From Frankiales bacterium (GTDB lineage: Bacteria > Actinomycetota > Actinomycetes > Mycobacteriales > Geodermatophilaceae), in assembly GCA_025465155.1 (NCBI GenBank), contig JAODNJ010000394.1, positions 1 to 37,967 on the forward strand: DNA of 37,967 nt, written 5' to 3'. Numbering within the stretch: position 1 is the stretch's first letter; each line of letters begins with the position of its first letter. The position numbers and the translations under genes were made by a program. Shown piece by piece: positions 24,006 through 31,934 of the stretch. The notes below the pieces were generated by a model that did no database searches, was not told the origin of the DNA, and saw only the letters and a program-made list of their open reading frames with translations.

Positions 24006-25454
24006 ATGACGGAGGCGGCCGGCACGTGGTCCGACCGCGTCACGGCCGTGCACGACGGCAGCCGGCGCACCGCGGTGGACGACGTCCGGGGTCCGGTCTC
24101 CGGCCGGGAGCTGCTCGGCCGGGCGAGCGCCGCCGCGGACCTGCTCGCGGGGATCGAGCTCCCCGAGGGAGGCGCCGTCCCGGCCCTGCTGACGACGAAC
24201 GCCGACGCCCTCGCCCTTCTGCTGGGTGGAGCGAGCGCCGGCCGGCCGCTGGCTCCTCTGGGGCCGCGGCTGACCGCCGCGGAGCTCGCCGGGCCGGTCC
24301 GCGCCTCGCGGTCGCCGGTGCTGGTCACCGAGCCGGCCTGGCGGGCGGTCGCGGAGCACGTCGCCGCGCTGACGGGGGTCCGGGTCCTACCGGTGCCTCC
24401 GCTGCCCGCGGCAGCGGCGCCGCCTCCGCCGCCGGCCGGCCCGGTCGCCCTGCTGCTGCACACCGCCGGCACCACGGGCGCCCCGCGGCCGGTCCCGATC
24501 ACGCAGCAGGTCCTCGCGGCCCGCACCGACGTGCTCGCACCGCTGACCGGGATGGGGCCCGACAGCCGGTTCGCCACCGGCTCGCCCGTGCACCACATCG
24601 GTGGCCTGGGCAACGCGCTCGTGGCACTCTCCCTCGGCGCCGCCCTCGTGCCGACCACCCGGTTCTCGGTGGAGTGGTGGCGGGGCCTGGCCACGTCGGG
24701 GGCGACGCACTGCCTGCTCGTCCCGTCGATGATCGAGATGCTGCTCGACGCGGGCGTCCTGGACGCGGTCGGCCTCCGCACGCTGATCTACGGCGCCGCG
24801 CCCATCACGCCGACGACGCTGCGGCGGGTGCTGGACAGGCTTCCCGGCGTCGGTCTCGTCAACCTGTTCGGCCAGACCGAGGGGAGCCCGATCACCTGTC
24901 TGACGCCGGAGGACCACGTGCAGGCCGCGGCCGGCGCGGCGCACCTGCTCGGCTCGGTGGGGCGGCCCGTGCCGGGGCTGACGCTGCGCCTCGCCGATCC
25001 CGACGACGGCGGAGTCGGGGAGGTCCTGGCCTCGGCCGCCCACCTCTCCGGCGCCGGGCCCGACGGCTGGCTGCACACCGGCGACCTGGGCGCGGTCGAC
25101 GGCGAGGGCTACCTGTTCCTGTCCGGCCGCCGGCACGACCTGGTGGTCCGCGGGGGCGAGAACGTGTACCCGGTCGAGATCGAGGACGTCCTGGCGCGGC
25201 ACCCGGGTGTGGCGGCCAGCGGTGTGGTCGGCGTCCCGGACCGGCGGCTGGGGGAGACGCTGGCCGCCTTCGTCGTCCCGGCCGACCCGGCCCGGCCGCC
25301 GGCAGAGGAGGAGCTGCGCGTCCACCTGCGCCGGCAGCTGTCCGGCTTCAAGGTGCCGGCCTACTGGTACTCCGTCGACCAGCTGCCACTCACCGGCGCG
25401 GGCAAGCTCTCCCGGCCGGAGTTGCGGCGCCGGCACGAGGCCGCGGGAGGCTGA
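24006..25454 (+). CDS. Acyl-CoA synthetase-like protein (short, unusual P-loop)
   Basis: 482 residues, the shortest of the five synthetases. The phosphate-binding loop reads HTAGTTGAPRPV (152-163), with Arg where the family has Lys. The adenylate region FGQTEG, the hinge GDLGAVDGEGYLFLSGRRHD, RGGENVYPVEIED and the terminal TGAGKLSR Lys motif are intact. The N-terminal domain is about 40 residues shorter than in the gene at 20226. It should still form an acyl-adenylate. It is divergent from the TetR gene with an AGGGGAGGAGGG ribosome site before the ATG. Confidence 0.9.
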   Translation: MTEAAGTWSDRVTAVHDGSRRTAVDDVRGPVSGRELLGRASAAADLLAGIELPEGGAVPALLTTNADALALLLGGASAGRPLAPLGPRLTAAELAGPVRASRSPVLVTEPAWRAVAEHVAALTGVRVLPVPPLPAAAAPPPPPAGPVALLLHTAGTTGAPRPVPITQQVLAARTDVLAPLTGMGPDSRFATGSPVHHIGGLGNALVALSLGAALVPTTRFSVEWWRGLATSGATHCLLVPSMIEMLLDAGVLDAVGLRTLIYGAAPITPTTLRRVLDRLPGVGLVNLFGQTEGSPITCLTPEDHVQAAAGAAHLLGSVGRPVPGLTLRLADPDDGGVGEVLASAAHLSGAGPDGWLHTGDLGAVDGEGYLFLSGRRHDLVVRGGENVYPVEIEDVLARHPGVAASGVVGVPDRRLGETLAAFVVPADPARPPAEEELRVHLRRQLSGFKVPAYWYSVDQLPLTGAGKLSRPELRRRHEAAGG

Positions 25455-25457
25455 CCC

Positions 25458-25535
25458 TCAGGACCGGCTCGCCGCCGCGTCGGGGCCGGCGGAGACGGCG
25501 GTGCTCTCCGCCCAGCGGTCGGGTGCGGCGTCCAT
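25458..25535 (-). CDS. Possible 25-residue small ORF
   Basis: In the 117-bp gap after the thioesterase gene there is an ATG at 25535 preceded by GAGGAG at good spacing. The frame encodes MDAAPDRWAESTAVSAGPD and six more residues, then TGA. It is on the same strand and 36 bp downstream of the thioesterase, so it could be translated from that transcript. It has no known motif, and chance is a real alternative because short open frames are common in GC-rich DNA. I report it mainly for its ribosome site. Confidence 0.3.
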   Translation of the reverse strand: MDAAPDRWAESTAVSAGPDAAASRS

Positions 25536-25571
25536 GGAACTCCTCGTCGTGTCGGAGGGAGGACCGCGGCC

Positions 25572-26189
25572 CTACGGCTGTCCCGGCTTCAGCGCGACGA
25601 ACAGGCCTTCCGCCTCGGCGCACAGGGTGTCGCCGTCGTGCAGCGTGCCGCGCAGGAAGCACTTGCGGCCCTCCTGCCGGTCGAGCCGGACGCGTACCTG
25701 GAGCTCGGTCTCGACGGGGGTGACGGAACGGAAGTCCACGTGCAGGAACGCCGTCCGGGCCGGGCTGCGGCCGTTGGTGTTGGCCAGCCAGCCCATCGCC
25801 TCGTCGAAGATCAGGGGGATCGCGCCGCCGTGGACGGCGCCCCGGCCACCGAGGTGGAACCGGCCGAACCTGACGCGGCCGCCGGCCGAATCCTCGGTGA
25901 CCTCGTCGATCAGCAGCGCAGGGCTGAGCGCGCCGCCGCGCCCGAAACCCATGAGGTGTCGGGTGACCAGTGCCACGTCGGGGGCGGCGAACGGCGCCAT
26001 CCGATCGGCCAGCTCGCGGACGGTGGCAGCCACCTCGGCGAGGACGTCGGCCGGTGCCGCCGTGCCGGTGATCTGGTCCTGGAGGTCGCGCAGCGCCGCG
26101 ACGAGGGCCGGATAGTCGGTGTCCTCGTCGGCCTCCGGATGCTCCCACGCGGTCCGGGCGACCCGGTCGTCGTGCTGCGGTGCGCTCAC
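25572..26189 (-). CDS. PaaI-type hotdog thioesterase
   Basis: 205 residues. The single hotdog domain (about 80-205) carries GGRGAVHGGAIPLIFDEAMGW, where the HGG helix start and the Asp/Glu-bearing helix form the PaaI-family active site. The N-terminal 80 residues are helical and not part of the hotdog; they may pack against it. The GTG at 26189 follows GAGGG and lies 10 bp after the acyl-CoA dehydrogenase stop. It is the last full gene of the hydratase/dehydrogenase/thioesterase operon. It probably releases CoA from dead-end acyl- or aryl-CoA. Confidence 0.9.
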   Translation of the reverse strand: MSAPQHDDRVARTAWEHPEADEDTDYPALVAALRDLQDQITGTAAPADVLAEVAATVRELADRMAPFAAPDVALVTRHLMGFGRGGALSPALLIDEVTEDSAGGRVRFGRFHLGGRGAVHGGAIPLIFDEAMGWLANTNGRSPARTAFLHVDFRSVTPVETELQVRVRLDRQEGRKCFLRGTLHDGDTLCAEAEGLFVALKPGQP

Positions 26190-26199
26190 GCGGGAACCC

Positions 26200-27387
26200 T
26201 CATGCCTTCGACTCCTTGGGCAGCCCCAGGACGTGGTCGGCCAGGATCGTGCGCTGCACCTCGGCCGAGCCGCCGAGCATCGTCGCCGACCGGCTGTACC
26301 ACCAGTCGGCCCGCCACCGGACGTCGTCCGCTGCGCCCCCGAAGAGGAACTCGGCGCCGAGCAGGTCGCGGGCGAGGTCGTGCAGCCCGATCTCCAGGGT
26401 TGCCAGCAGCACCTTGTCGACACTGGCCTCCGGGCCCACCGTCTGGCCCGCGGCCAGCCGGCGGACGGTGTCGCCACTGCGGGCGCGCAACGCCACCAGG
26501 TCGGTGTAGACCTCGCCCAGCCGGGCCGCGGCGCCGTCCGGCAGCGCCCGGCCGTCCGACATCCGCGAGCGCAGCCGGTTCCTCAGCTCGCGGAGCCCGC
26601 GCAGCGCGTCGGCGGCGCTCAGCCAGGCGTACATGGCCCGCTCGAACTGGAGCAGGTACATCGCCACCGCCCAACCCTGGCCCTCCTCGCCGACCAGCCG
26701 GGTGGCGGGGACGACGGCGTCGTCGAAGAAGACCTCCGCGAGCTCGTCATCGCCGCTGGCCAGGGCGATGGGCCGCACGGAGACCCCGGGCGTGGCCACG
26801 TCGACCATGATCATCGACAGCCCGCGGTGCCGGGACTCGGCGGTGCCGGTGCGGACCAGGCAGACCAGGCGCGTCGCGGTGGCACCGTGGCTGGTCCAGA
26901 GCTTCTGTCCCGAGATGACGTAGGCGTCGCCCTCGCGGCGGGCGCGGCAGCGCAGGCCGGCGAGATCGCTGCCCGCCTCGGGCTCGGAGAAGCCCTGGCC
27001 CCACCACTCCTCGCCGCGCAGACAGGCCGGCAGGTGAGCCGCGGCCAGTGCCGGGGCGAACCGGACCATCGGGGGTCCCAGCGTTTCCAGCAGCAGGTGC
27101 GGCCCGGGAATCGGGAGATCGGCGGCGGCCAGCTCGTCGTAGAGGACGGCGCGGAAGCGCTCGTCGCCGCCGAGCCCGCCGGCCTCCTCGGGCCACCCGT
27201 GGCGGCTCCAGCCGTGCCGGTACAGCTCGCCCATCAGCCGGGCGTGGTCGGCCATGCGGTCCTCGGTGCCCGCGTGCGAAGCCGACCGCCATCGGTCCAG
27301 TTCCGGATCCGTGGCCAGGTAGGTCTGCAGCGCCTCGCGGTATGCGGAGAGGCCGCCGGCGTAGGAGGTGACCACCGGCGCCGTCAT
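26200..27387 (-). CDS. Acyl-CoA dehydrogenase (FadE-like), 395 aa
   Basis: Full-length acyl-CoA dehydrogenase. The N-terminus has YRHGWSRHGWPEEAGG, the flavin segment is GFSEPEAGSDLAGLRCRA, the sheet motif is GQKLWTSHGA, and the C-terminus has MLGGSAEVQRTILADHVLGLPKE. This full-domain pattern suggests a working desaturase. The ATG overlaps the stop of the enoyl-CoA hydratase by one base (TGATG). It is paired with a hydratase, so the two could carry out successive beta-oxidation steps. No heteromeric partner is adjacent, unlike the dehydrogenases at 14192-17596. Confidence 0.93.
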   Translation of the reverse strand: MTAPVVTSYAGGLSAYREALQTYLATDPELDRWRSASHAGTEDRMADHARLMGELYRHGWSRHGWPEEAGGLGGDERFRAVLYDELAAADLPIPGPHLLLETLGPPMVRFAPALAAAHLPACLRGEEWWGQGFSEPEAGSDLAGLRCRARREGDAYVISGQKLWTSHGATATRLVCLVRTGTAESRHRGLSMIMVDVATPGVSVRPIALASGDDELAEVFFDDAVVPATRLVGEEGQGWAVAMYLLQFERAMYAWLSAADALRGLRELRNRLRSRMSDGRALPDGAAARLGEVYTDLVALRARSGDTVRRLAAGQTVGPEASVDKVLLATLEIGLHDLARDLLGAEFLFGGAADDVRWRADWWYSRSATMLGGSAEVQRTILADHVLGLPKESKA

Positions 27388-28178
27388 CAGCGGGCTCCGG
27401 CCGCCCGCGCGCGGGACCGCTCCAGGAAGGTGCGCACGAGCTCCTGGTGCTCCGGGGTGTCGAAGGATGCGAACTCCTCGCCGAGCGCGTACTCCAGCAC
27501 GCCCGCGACCGCCCGCTTCATGTGCATGTTCAGTGCCCGCTTCGTGCTCTGCACCGCCTGCGGCGGCTGCGCGGCGAGCTTCTCGGCGAGCGCGAGGGCC
27601 TCGTCGAGCAGCTCGCCGTCGGGGACCACGCGGTTGGCCAGCCCCAGGGCGACGGCCTGGGTGGCCGGGATCCGCGCGCTGGTCAGCAGATACTCCTTGG
27701 CCTTGAGCATGCCCATGAGCAGCGGCCAGGTCGGGGCTCCGCCGTCGGCCGCCGTCAGACCGACCCCGACGTGCGGGTCGGCCATGAAGGCGCTCTCGGC
27801 GATCAGCACGATGTCGCTGCAGACGGCGAGGTTGCAGCCGAGCCCGACGGCGGCCCCGTTGACGGCGGCGACGACGGGGAGCGGGAAGTCGACCATCTCG
27901 TTGAGGAGCCGGCGGGCGCCGTCGATCTCCTTGCGGCGCAGTTCCCGGTCCTCCCACAGCTCGACGAAGTGCTCGAAGTCGCCCCCGGCGCTGAAGGCGC
28001 GCCCCGCACCGGTCAGGACGACGGCGCGGGCGCCGGGGTCCTCGGCGAGGTGCCGCCAGACCCGGACGAGGGCGTCGTGCAGCGCCTCGTTCGTGGCGTT
28101 GAGGACATCGGGCCGGTTGAGCGTCACGAGGCGGACCGCACCACGCGCCTCGACGAGCAGCTCGGGTGCGAAGGTCAC
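27387..28178 (-). CDS. Enoyl-CoA hydratase/isomerase family protein
   Basis: 263 residues of the crotonase fold. Oxyanion-hole segments are AFSAGGDF and AAVNGAAVGLGCNLAV. The active-site region FMADPHVGVGLTAADGG has Asp/His where classic hydratases carry Glu, so isomerase or another crotonase reaction is possible. The GTG follows AGGAGGAACC. It is the first gene of an operon with the dehydrogenase and thioesterase. Operator E lies 62 bp upstream and includes a -35-like TTGACG. Confidence 0.9.
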   Translation of the reverse strand: MTFAPELLVEARGAVRLVTLNRPDVLNATNEALHDALVRVWRHLAEDPGARAVVLTGAGRAFSAGGDFEHFVELWEDRELRRKEIDGARRLLNEMVDFPLPVVAAVNGAAVGLGCNLAVCSDIVLIAESAFMADPHVGVGLTAADGGAPTWPLLMGMLKAKEYLLTSARIPATQAVALGLANRVVPDGELLDEALALAEKLAAQPPQAVQSTKRALNMHMKRAVAGVLEYALGEEFASFDTPEHQELVRTFLERSRARAAGAR

Positions 28179-28239
28179 GGTTCCTCCTGACGGTGCGTCC
28201 CGGGACGCGGAGAGCGGGCCGCCCGATCATCGCCTGCAG

Positions 28240-28255
28240 TTGACGCGAACGTCAA
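28240..28255. promoter_or_regulatory. Operator E, near-perfect TTGACR-N4-YGTCAA inverted repeat
   Basis: TTGACGCGAACGTCAA. With the flanking G/C it forms 7-bp arms GTTGACG and CGTCAAC around a 4-bp centre (28239-28256), the strongest palindrome of the set. On the minus strand TTGACG is followed after 18 bp by GATGAT, a plausible promoter for the hydratase operon. Confidence 0.75.
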
Positions 28256-28286
28256 CAAGCGGACGGGCGGCGTCCCGGACCCCGTG

Positions 28287-29084
28287 TCAGAACGCCGAGC
28301 GGTGGTGGCCGCCGTCGACCTCGATCCAATTCCCGGTGACATAGCCGGCCTGCGCCGAGCAGAGGTAGACGATCAGTGACGCGATCTCCTCCGACCGGCC
28401 CATCCGCGCGGCCGGGACGTGCGCGCTGGCCCGCATCCAGTCCCGCCGTTCCTCCTCCGTCGTGAGGCCCACCTGGTCGCGGAGGTAGGCGGTGGCGTTC
28501 GCCGTCTCGATCCACCCGGGAGCCACGGTGTTCACCGTGATCCCGTACTGCGCGTACTCGTCGGACACCGTCTTCAGCAGGCCCGTCGTCGACGGGCGGG
28601 TGGCGTTGGCGACGGCGTGGTGGATGTTGCCGACCGGCTCCTTCGCGGTGGCCGACCCGATGTGCACGAACCGGCCCCAGCCGGCCTCCTGCATCCCCGG
28701 GAGGACGGCGTGCAGAAGGTAGATCTGGCTCATCGTGTAGCTGGCGAACGAGGCCTCGTAGTGCGAGAGGTCGGTGATGTCGGCGAAGTCGCCGGGGGCG
28801 TTGTACTTGGTCTGGCCGATCACGATGAGCGGAGGCCCGAACGCGTCGCGCACCGCCTCGACGGCCGCCCGGGCTTCGCCCGCATCGCTGATATCAGCGC
28901 GGATGCCCATCGCCGTGCCGCCGCTCTCCTGGATGGCCGCGACCGTCTTGTCGATGTCCGGCTGGGTCCTGGCGACGATCGCCACCGCGCAGGCCTCGGC
29001 GGCGAGCTGCTCGGCCACGTCGCGCCCCATGCCGCGGCTGCCGCCGGTGACGAACGCGACCCTGCCGGAGATGCCGAGGTCCAT
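28287..29084 (-). CDS. SDR-like protein lacking the catalytic Tyr/Lys
   Basis: 265 residues. The cofactor motif TGGSRGMG is at 13-20 and Ser144 is present in HIGSATAKEP, but the site aligned with YxxxK reads ANATR (159-163). It is clearly related to the proteins at 7310 and 8151 (shared MDLGI start, GSATAKEP block, LCSAQAGYVTG end). The gene lies 16 bp after the Rieske oxygenase in the same direction, so it may act on, or dock with, the product of that oxygenase. The ATG follows GGGAG. Confidence 0.88.
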   Translation of the reverse strand: MDLGISGRVAFVTGGSRGMGRDVAEQLAAEACAVAIVARTQPDIDKTVAAIQESGGTAMGIRADISDAGEARAAVEAVRDAFGPPLIVIGQTKYNAPGDFADITDLSHYEASFASYTMSQIYLLHAVLPGMQEAGWGRFVHIGSATAKEPVGNIHHAVANATRPSTTGLLKTVSDEYAQYGITVNTVAPGWIETANATAYLRDQVGLTTEEERRDWMRASAHVPAARMGRSEEIASLIVYLCSAQAGYVTGNWIEVDGGHHRSAF

Positions 29085-29100
29085 CTCCCGCCCCCGTCGC

Positions 29101-30141
29101 TCAGACCCCGCCGGCCGCGGTCCGGCGCATGGCCGGCGCGGGGGAGGAGTCGGGGTAGAAGGTGTCCGACCACCGCCGGATCCTGCGGAACCCCGCGCCC
29201 TCCGACGTCGCCAGTGCCGGCGGATCGAGGTAGGTCTGGTGGTTCCAGATCTCGAGGTCCTGGGGGAGGGCCACCGCGATCTCGTTCAGCCGCCGGGAGC
29301 GGTCCTCCGCCGTGCCGGCCGGGAGGTCCTCCAGCCAGTACGTGCCGAAGACCTCGGTCCGGTCGTCGTCGACCGGCGTGGTCGAGATGAGCACCACCCG
29401 CCAGCCTTCCGGCGTCTGCTCGGCGTTGTAGGCGAAGCCGATGCCCACCCAGTGGATGGTGATCGTGTTGCGGCGGTCGTCGGGGCGGTCGACCCCGTCG
29501 GCCCAGCGGCGGCCGAACCCGGCGACGGTGTGCCAGGTGGAGTCGGTGACCTCTTCCTGGAGGATCACCGGGCTCATCGCCGTGCCGTGGACGAACTGGA
29601 AGTGCTCGCGGTCGACGGCGTTCTCGATCACGAACTGCGGGTGTACCTGCATGTCGCGGTAGTGCTGGACCCCGTCCGGCAGTGCCGGCTGGAAGGTCAG
29701 TCCGGTGATGTGGGGAGTGATCCCGGTGGCGAGGTCGGGCACCTCGAAGAAGGGTTCACGGCCGTGCACGTCATGCCAGAGGAAGAGCACCTCGTCGCGC
29801 TCGACCACCTGCCACGACCGGATCCGCCGGGCCCGGTTGGGGCGGTCCTGGTAGGGGATCGAGACGTTGCGCCCGTCCCCGTCCCAGGTCCATCCGTGGA
29901 ACGGGCACCGGATCCCGGTGTCGGTCACGCAGCCGCCGTGGGCCAGGTTGGCGCCGAGGTGCTGGCAGTACGCGTCCAGCACGTGCACCACGCCGGCCCG
30001 GTCACGCCACGCCACCAGATCCTGGCCGAAATAGCGCAGCGGCACCACGCCCTCGGGCGGAACGGTCGAGGACCAGCCGATCTGGAACCAGCCGGTCGGC
30101 TTCATGCTCAACGTCGTCCGCATCGGGGCCGCCTTCGTCAT
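29101..30141 (-). CDS. Rieske non-heme iron oxygenase, KshA-like
   Basis: 346 residues. The Rieske cluster ligands are Cys59/His61 (CQH) and Cys79/His82 (CPFH), 17 residues apart. The catalytic domain has NAVDREHFQFVHGT, giving the mononuclear iron His180 and His185. The N-terminus (PTGWFQIGW, VVPLRYFGQDLVAW, IPYQDRPNRARRIRSW) is strongly reminiscent of 3-ketosteroid 9-alpha-hydroxylase oxygenase. The ATG at 30141 is preceded by AGGAA; the longer frame to 30240 crosses the operator. No reductase or ferredoxin is in the window. A steroid or steroid-like substrate is suggested, not proved. Confidence 0.92.
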   Translation of the reverse strand: MTKAAPMRTTLSMKPTGWFQIGWSSTVPPEGVVPLRYFGQDLVAWRDRAGVVHVLDAYCQHLGANLAHGGCVTDTGIRCPFHGWTWDGDGRNVSIPYQDRPNRARRIRSWQVVERDEVLFLWHDVHGREPFFEVPDLATGITPHITGLTFQPALPDGVQHYRDMQVHPQFVIENAVDREHFQFVHGTAMSPVILQEEVTDSTWHTVAGFGRRWADGVDRPDDRRNTITIHWVGIGFAYNAEQTPEGWRVVLISTTPVDDDRTEVFGTYWLEDLPAGTAEDRSRRLNEIAVALPQDLEIWNHQTYLDPPALATSEGAGFRRIRRWSDTFYPDSSPAPAMRRTAAGGV

Positions 30142-30147
30142 GTGGTT

Positions 30148-30165
30148 GATTCCTACAGCGGAATC
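30148..30165. promoter_or_regulatory. Inverted repeat before the Rieske gene
   Basis: GATTCC-TACAGC-GGAATC has perfect 6-bp arms and lies 7 to 24 bp upstream of the ATG, overlapping the AGGAA ribosome site. It could be a second operator or a leader hairpin that hides the ribosome site. It is distinct in sequence from the TTGACR set. Confidence 0.4.
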
Positions 30166-30224
30166 TAGGAGCGCGTCGCGGGTGCGGGCAAGGCATGTTG
30201 CGGACCGACCCGTTGAGCTACGGT

Positions 30225-30240
30225 TTGACGATGCTGTCAA
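30225..30240. promoter_or_regulatory. Operator F, TTGACR-N4-YGTCAA inverted repeat
   Basis: TTGACGATGCTGTCAA lies between the divergent Rieske gene and the isochorismatase-like gene, and includes the ATG at 30231. On the minus strand it reads TTGACA, a good -35 for the Rieske gene. On the plus strand TACGGT (30219-30224) sits 6 bp before the ATG, consistent with leaderless transcription. Confidence 0.65.
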
Positions 30241-30896
30241 CCAGCACGGGGACCGGCCGCGCCCGGTCGTTGGCGCTGGATCCGGCCACGACGGCAGTGC
30301 TCGCCATCGAGTGCCAGCAGGGCGTGCTGGGGGAGGGCGCCTTCCTCGGCGACCTCGCGCGCGACGCGCGCGACGTGATCCCGTCGATCGCCCGGCTGCT
30401 CGACGCCGCGCGCGCGGCGGGCGTGCTCGTCGCGCATGCGACCTTCGACGGTCCGCTCGGCGCCCGGTACCGCGGTACCGCCCCGCTGTGGCGGGTCGCC
30501 GCGCCCCCGACCGACGACTGGCGACCCGGCGACCCGGGCACCCAGGTGCTGCCGGAGCTGCTCGGCGACGGGGACCTGGTGCTCGCCCGGCACCACGGGC
30601 TGTCGCCGACGGGGAAGACCGAGCTGCTCCCGGTGCTGCGGGGGCACGGCGTCCGCACGGTCGTCCTGGCGGGCGTCTCGCTCAACGTGGCGGTCCCCCT
30701 GACCGCGGCGGACGCCGAGGCCGAGGGCTTCCGGGTCGTGGTGGCCAGGGACGCGGTCGCCGGTACGCCCCGCGAGTACGGCGAGCTGGTGCTGACGCAC
30801 ACCATCGCGATGCTGGCGAAACTGGCCACCGTCGCGGAACTCGAGCAGGCCTGGCGGGGAGGGGCCGTGGCGGGTGCTGCGGGACCGGGGCGATGA
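30231..30896 (+). CDS. Isochorismatase-fold protein without the catalytic triad
   Basis: 221 residues from the ATG at 30231 (an ATG at 30195 is also possible). The fold pattern is clear: TAVLAIECQQGVL at the first strand, VVLAGVSLNVAV at the active-site strand, and VVVARDAVAG after it. The usual Asp-Lys-Cys triad is replaced by about Glu27, Arg120 and Ala154. I recall similar Cys-less members in actinobacterial catabolic clusters, so this may be a subfamily trait. It overlaps the VOC gene by 4 bp (ATGA). Function is unknown; a binding role or different chemistry is possible. Confidence 0.82.
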   Translation: MLSTSTGTGRARSLALDPATTAVLAIECQQGVLGEGAFLGDLARDARDVIPSIARLLDAARAAGVLVAHATFDGPLGARYRGTAPLWRVAAPPTDDWRPGDPGTQVLPELLGDGDLVLARHHGLSPTGKTELLPVLRGHGVRTVVLAGVSLNVAVPLTAADAEAEGFRVVVARDAVAGTPREYGELVLTHTIAMLAKLATVAELEQAWRGGAVAGAAGPGR

Positions 30897-31843
30897 GCGC
30901 CGACGTCCACCCGGCGGGGGAGGAGGCGCCGGCCGCCCCGCATCACGCGCACGCCGTGATGCACTGCAACCTCAACACCGTCGACGTCGAGCGGGCCGCG
31001 GCGTTCTACATGGCGGTCCTCGACGTCGAGCCCCGGATGCGCTCGGTGAGCACCGACGGCGACTCGACCTTCATGGGGCTGGGCACCTCGACCGCGAGCG
31101 TCACGACCTTCCTCTACGACCGGCGCGGCCCGCGCGCGGCGCCGGCGCTCGAGCTGGTCGGCTGGTCGAGGCCCGCCACCGAACCGGCGGGTCCGGACAC
31201 GCTGCCGCCCACCTTCACCGCCGTGGGGTTCCGGGTCGCCGACCTGCGCCCGGTGGTCGCCCGGCTCGCCGCGATCGGCGCGCCGGTGGAACGGGTCGAG
31301 CACGGCGCGACCGTTCGCGGGTCGGTGTGGCCGGCGGTCCGGACCGTCGACCCCGACGGTGTTCCGGTCGAGGTGATCGAGGTGCCGCCGGCGGCGGACG
31401 ACCCGCCGGCGGCCGCCTTCTCGCACGAGCGCGTGCGCAGCACCGACCTGGACCGGACGGCGGACTGGTTCGGCGCGCTCGGCTGGACCGTGCGCGCCCG
31501 CGGGACGGCGGAAGGAGGGGGCGGGCTCTCGCTGGTCCTGCCCGAGGACCCGACCTTCTCCCTCGAGTTGCGCCGCCTGCCGCCCCCGTCGGGGGTGCCG
31601 CGCCGGGCGAACACCCAGGGCCTGTACCGCATGGCGCTGGCCGTCGAGGACGTGGCCGCGGCGCACCGCTCGCTCGTCGCCGGATCGGCCGTCGGCGACG
31701 TGCCCGAACCGGAGTTCGTCCCGATGCCGGACACACCCACCGGTGGGTTCACCGTGATGTTCCTGGACGGTCCGGACGGCGCGGTCGTGGAGCTCGTCAG
31801 CCGGCCGCGCTCCGCGGTCCGCCGCCCCCGCGAGCCCCGCTGA
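30893..31843 (+). CDS. Two-domain VOC (glyoxalase/extradiol dioxygenase-like) protein
   Basis: 316 residues with two vicinal-oxygen-chelate modules. The first (about 20-165) starts with HAVMHCNLNTVDVERAAAFY and ends VDPDGVPVEVIEVP; the second (about 175-310) starts FSHERVRSTDLDRTADWF and ends FLDGPDGAVVELVSRP. Each has the beta-alpha-beta-beta-beta pattern and a terminal Glu in the ExxE-like strand. VOC enzymes bind a metal and act as isomerases, lyases or ring-cleaving dioxygenases. The ATG overlaps the preceding stop (ATGA). A role in ring opening or isomerisation fits the context but is not demonstrated. Confidence 0.87.
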   Translation: MSADVHPAGEEAPAAPHHAHAVMHCNLNTVDVERAAAFYMAVLDVEPRMRSVSTDGDSTFMGLGTSTASVTTFLYDRRGPRAAPALELVGWSRPATEPAGPDTLPPTFTAVGFRVADLRPVVARLAAIGAPVERVEHGATVRGSVWPAVRTVDPDGVPVEVIEVPPAADDPPAAAFSHERVRSTDLDRTADWFGALGWTVRARGTAEGGGGLSLVLPEDPTFSLELRRLPPPSGVPRRANTQGLYRMALAVEDVAAAHRSLVAGSAVGDVPEPEFVPMPDTPTGGFTVMFLDGPDGAVVELVSRPRSAVRRPREPR

Positions 31844-31852
31844 TGACGTCGC

Positions 31853-31868
31853 CTGACACATTCATCAA
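31853..31868. promoter_or_regulatory. Weak candidate operator H
   Basis: CTGACACATTCATCAA fits TTGACR-N4-YGTCAA at 10 of 12 fixed positions. It starts 9 bp after the VOC stop and lies 66 bp before the stronger site G. Two mismatches make this a low-confidence site. Confidence 0.3.
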
Positions 31869-31934
31869 GGTCGCCTGCCGCTCATCACGTGGGACCCGGG
31901 ACCGGGCCGGTTGCCGGCGCTTCCTCCGGGCCAC

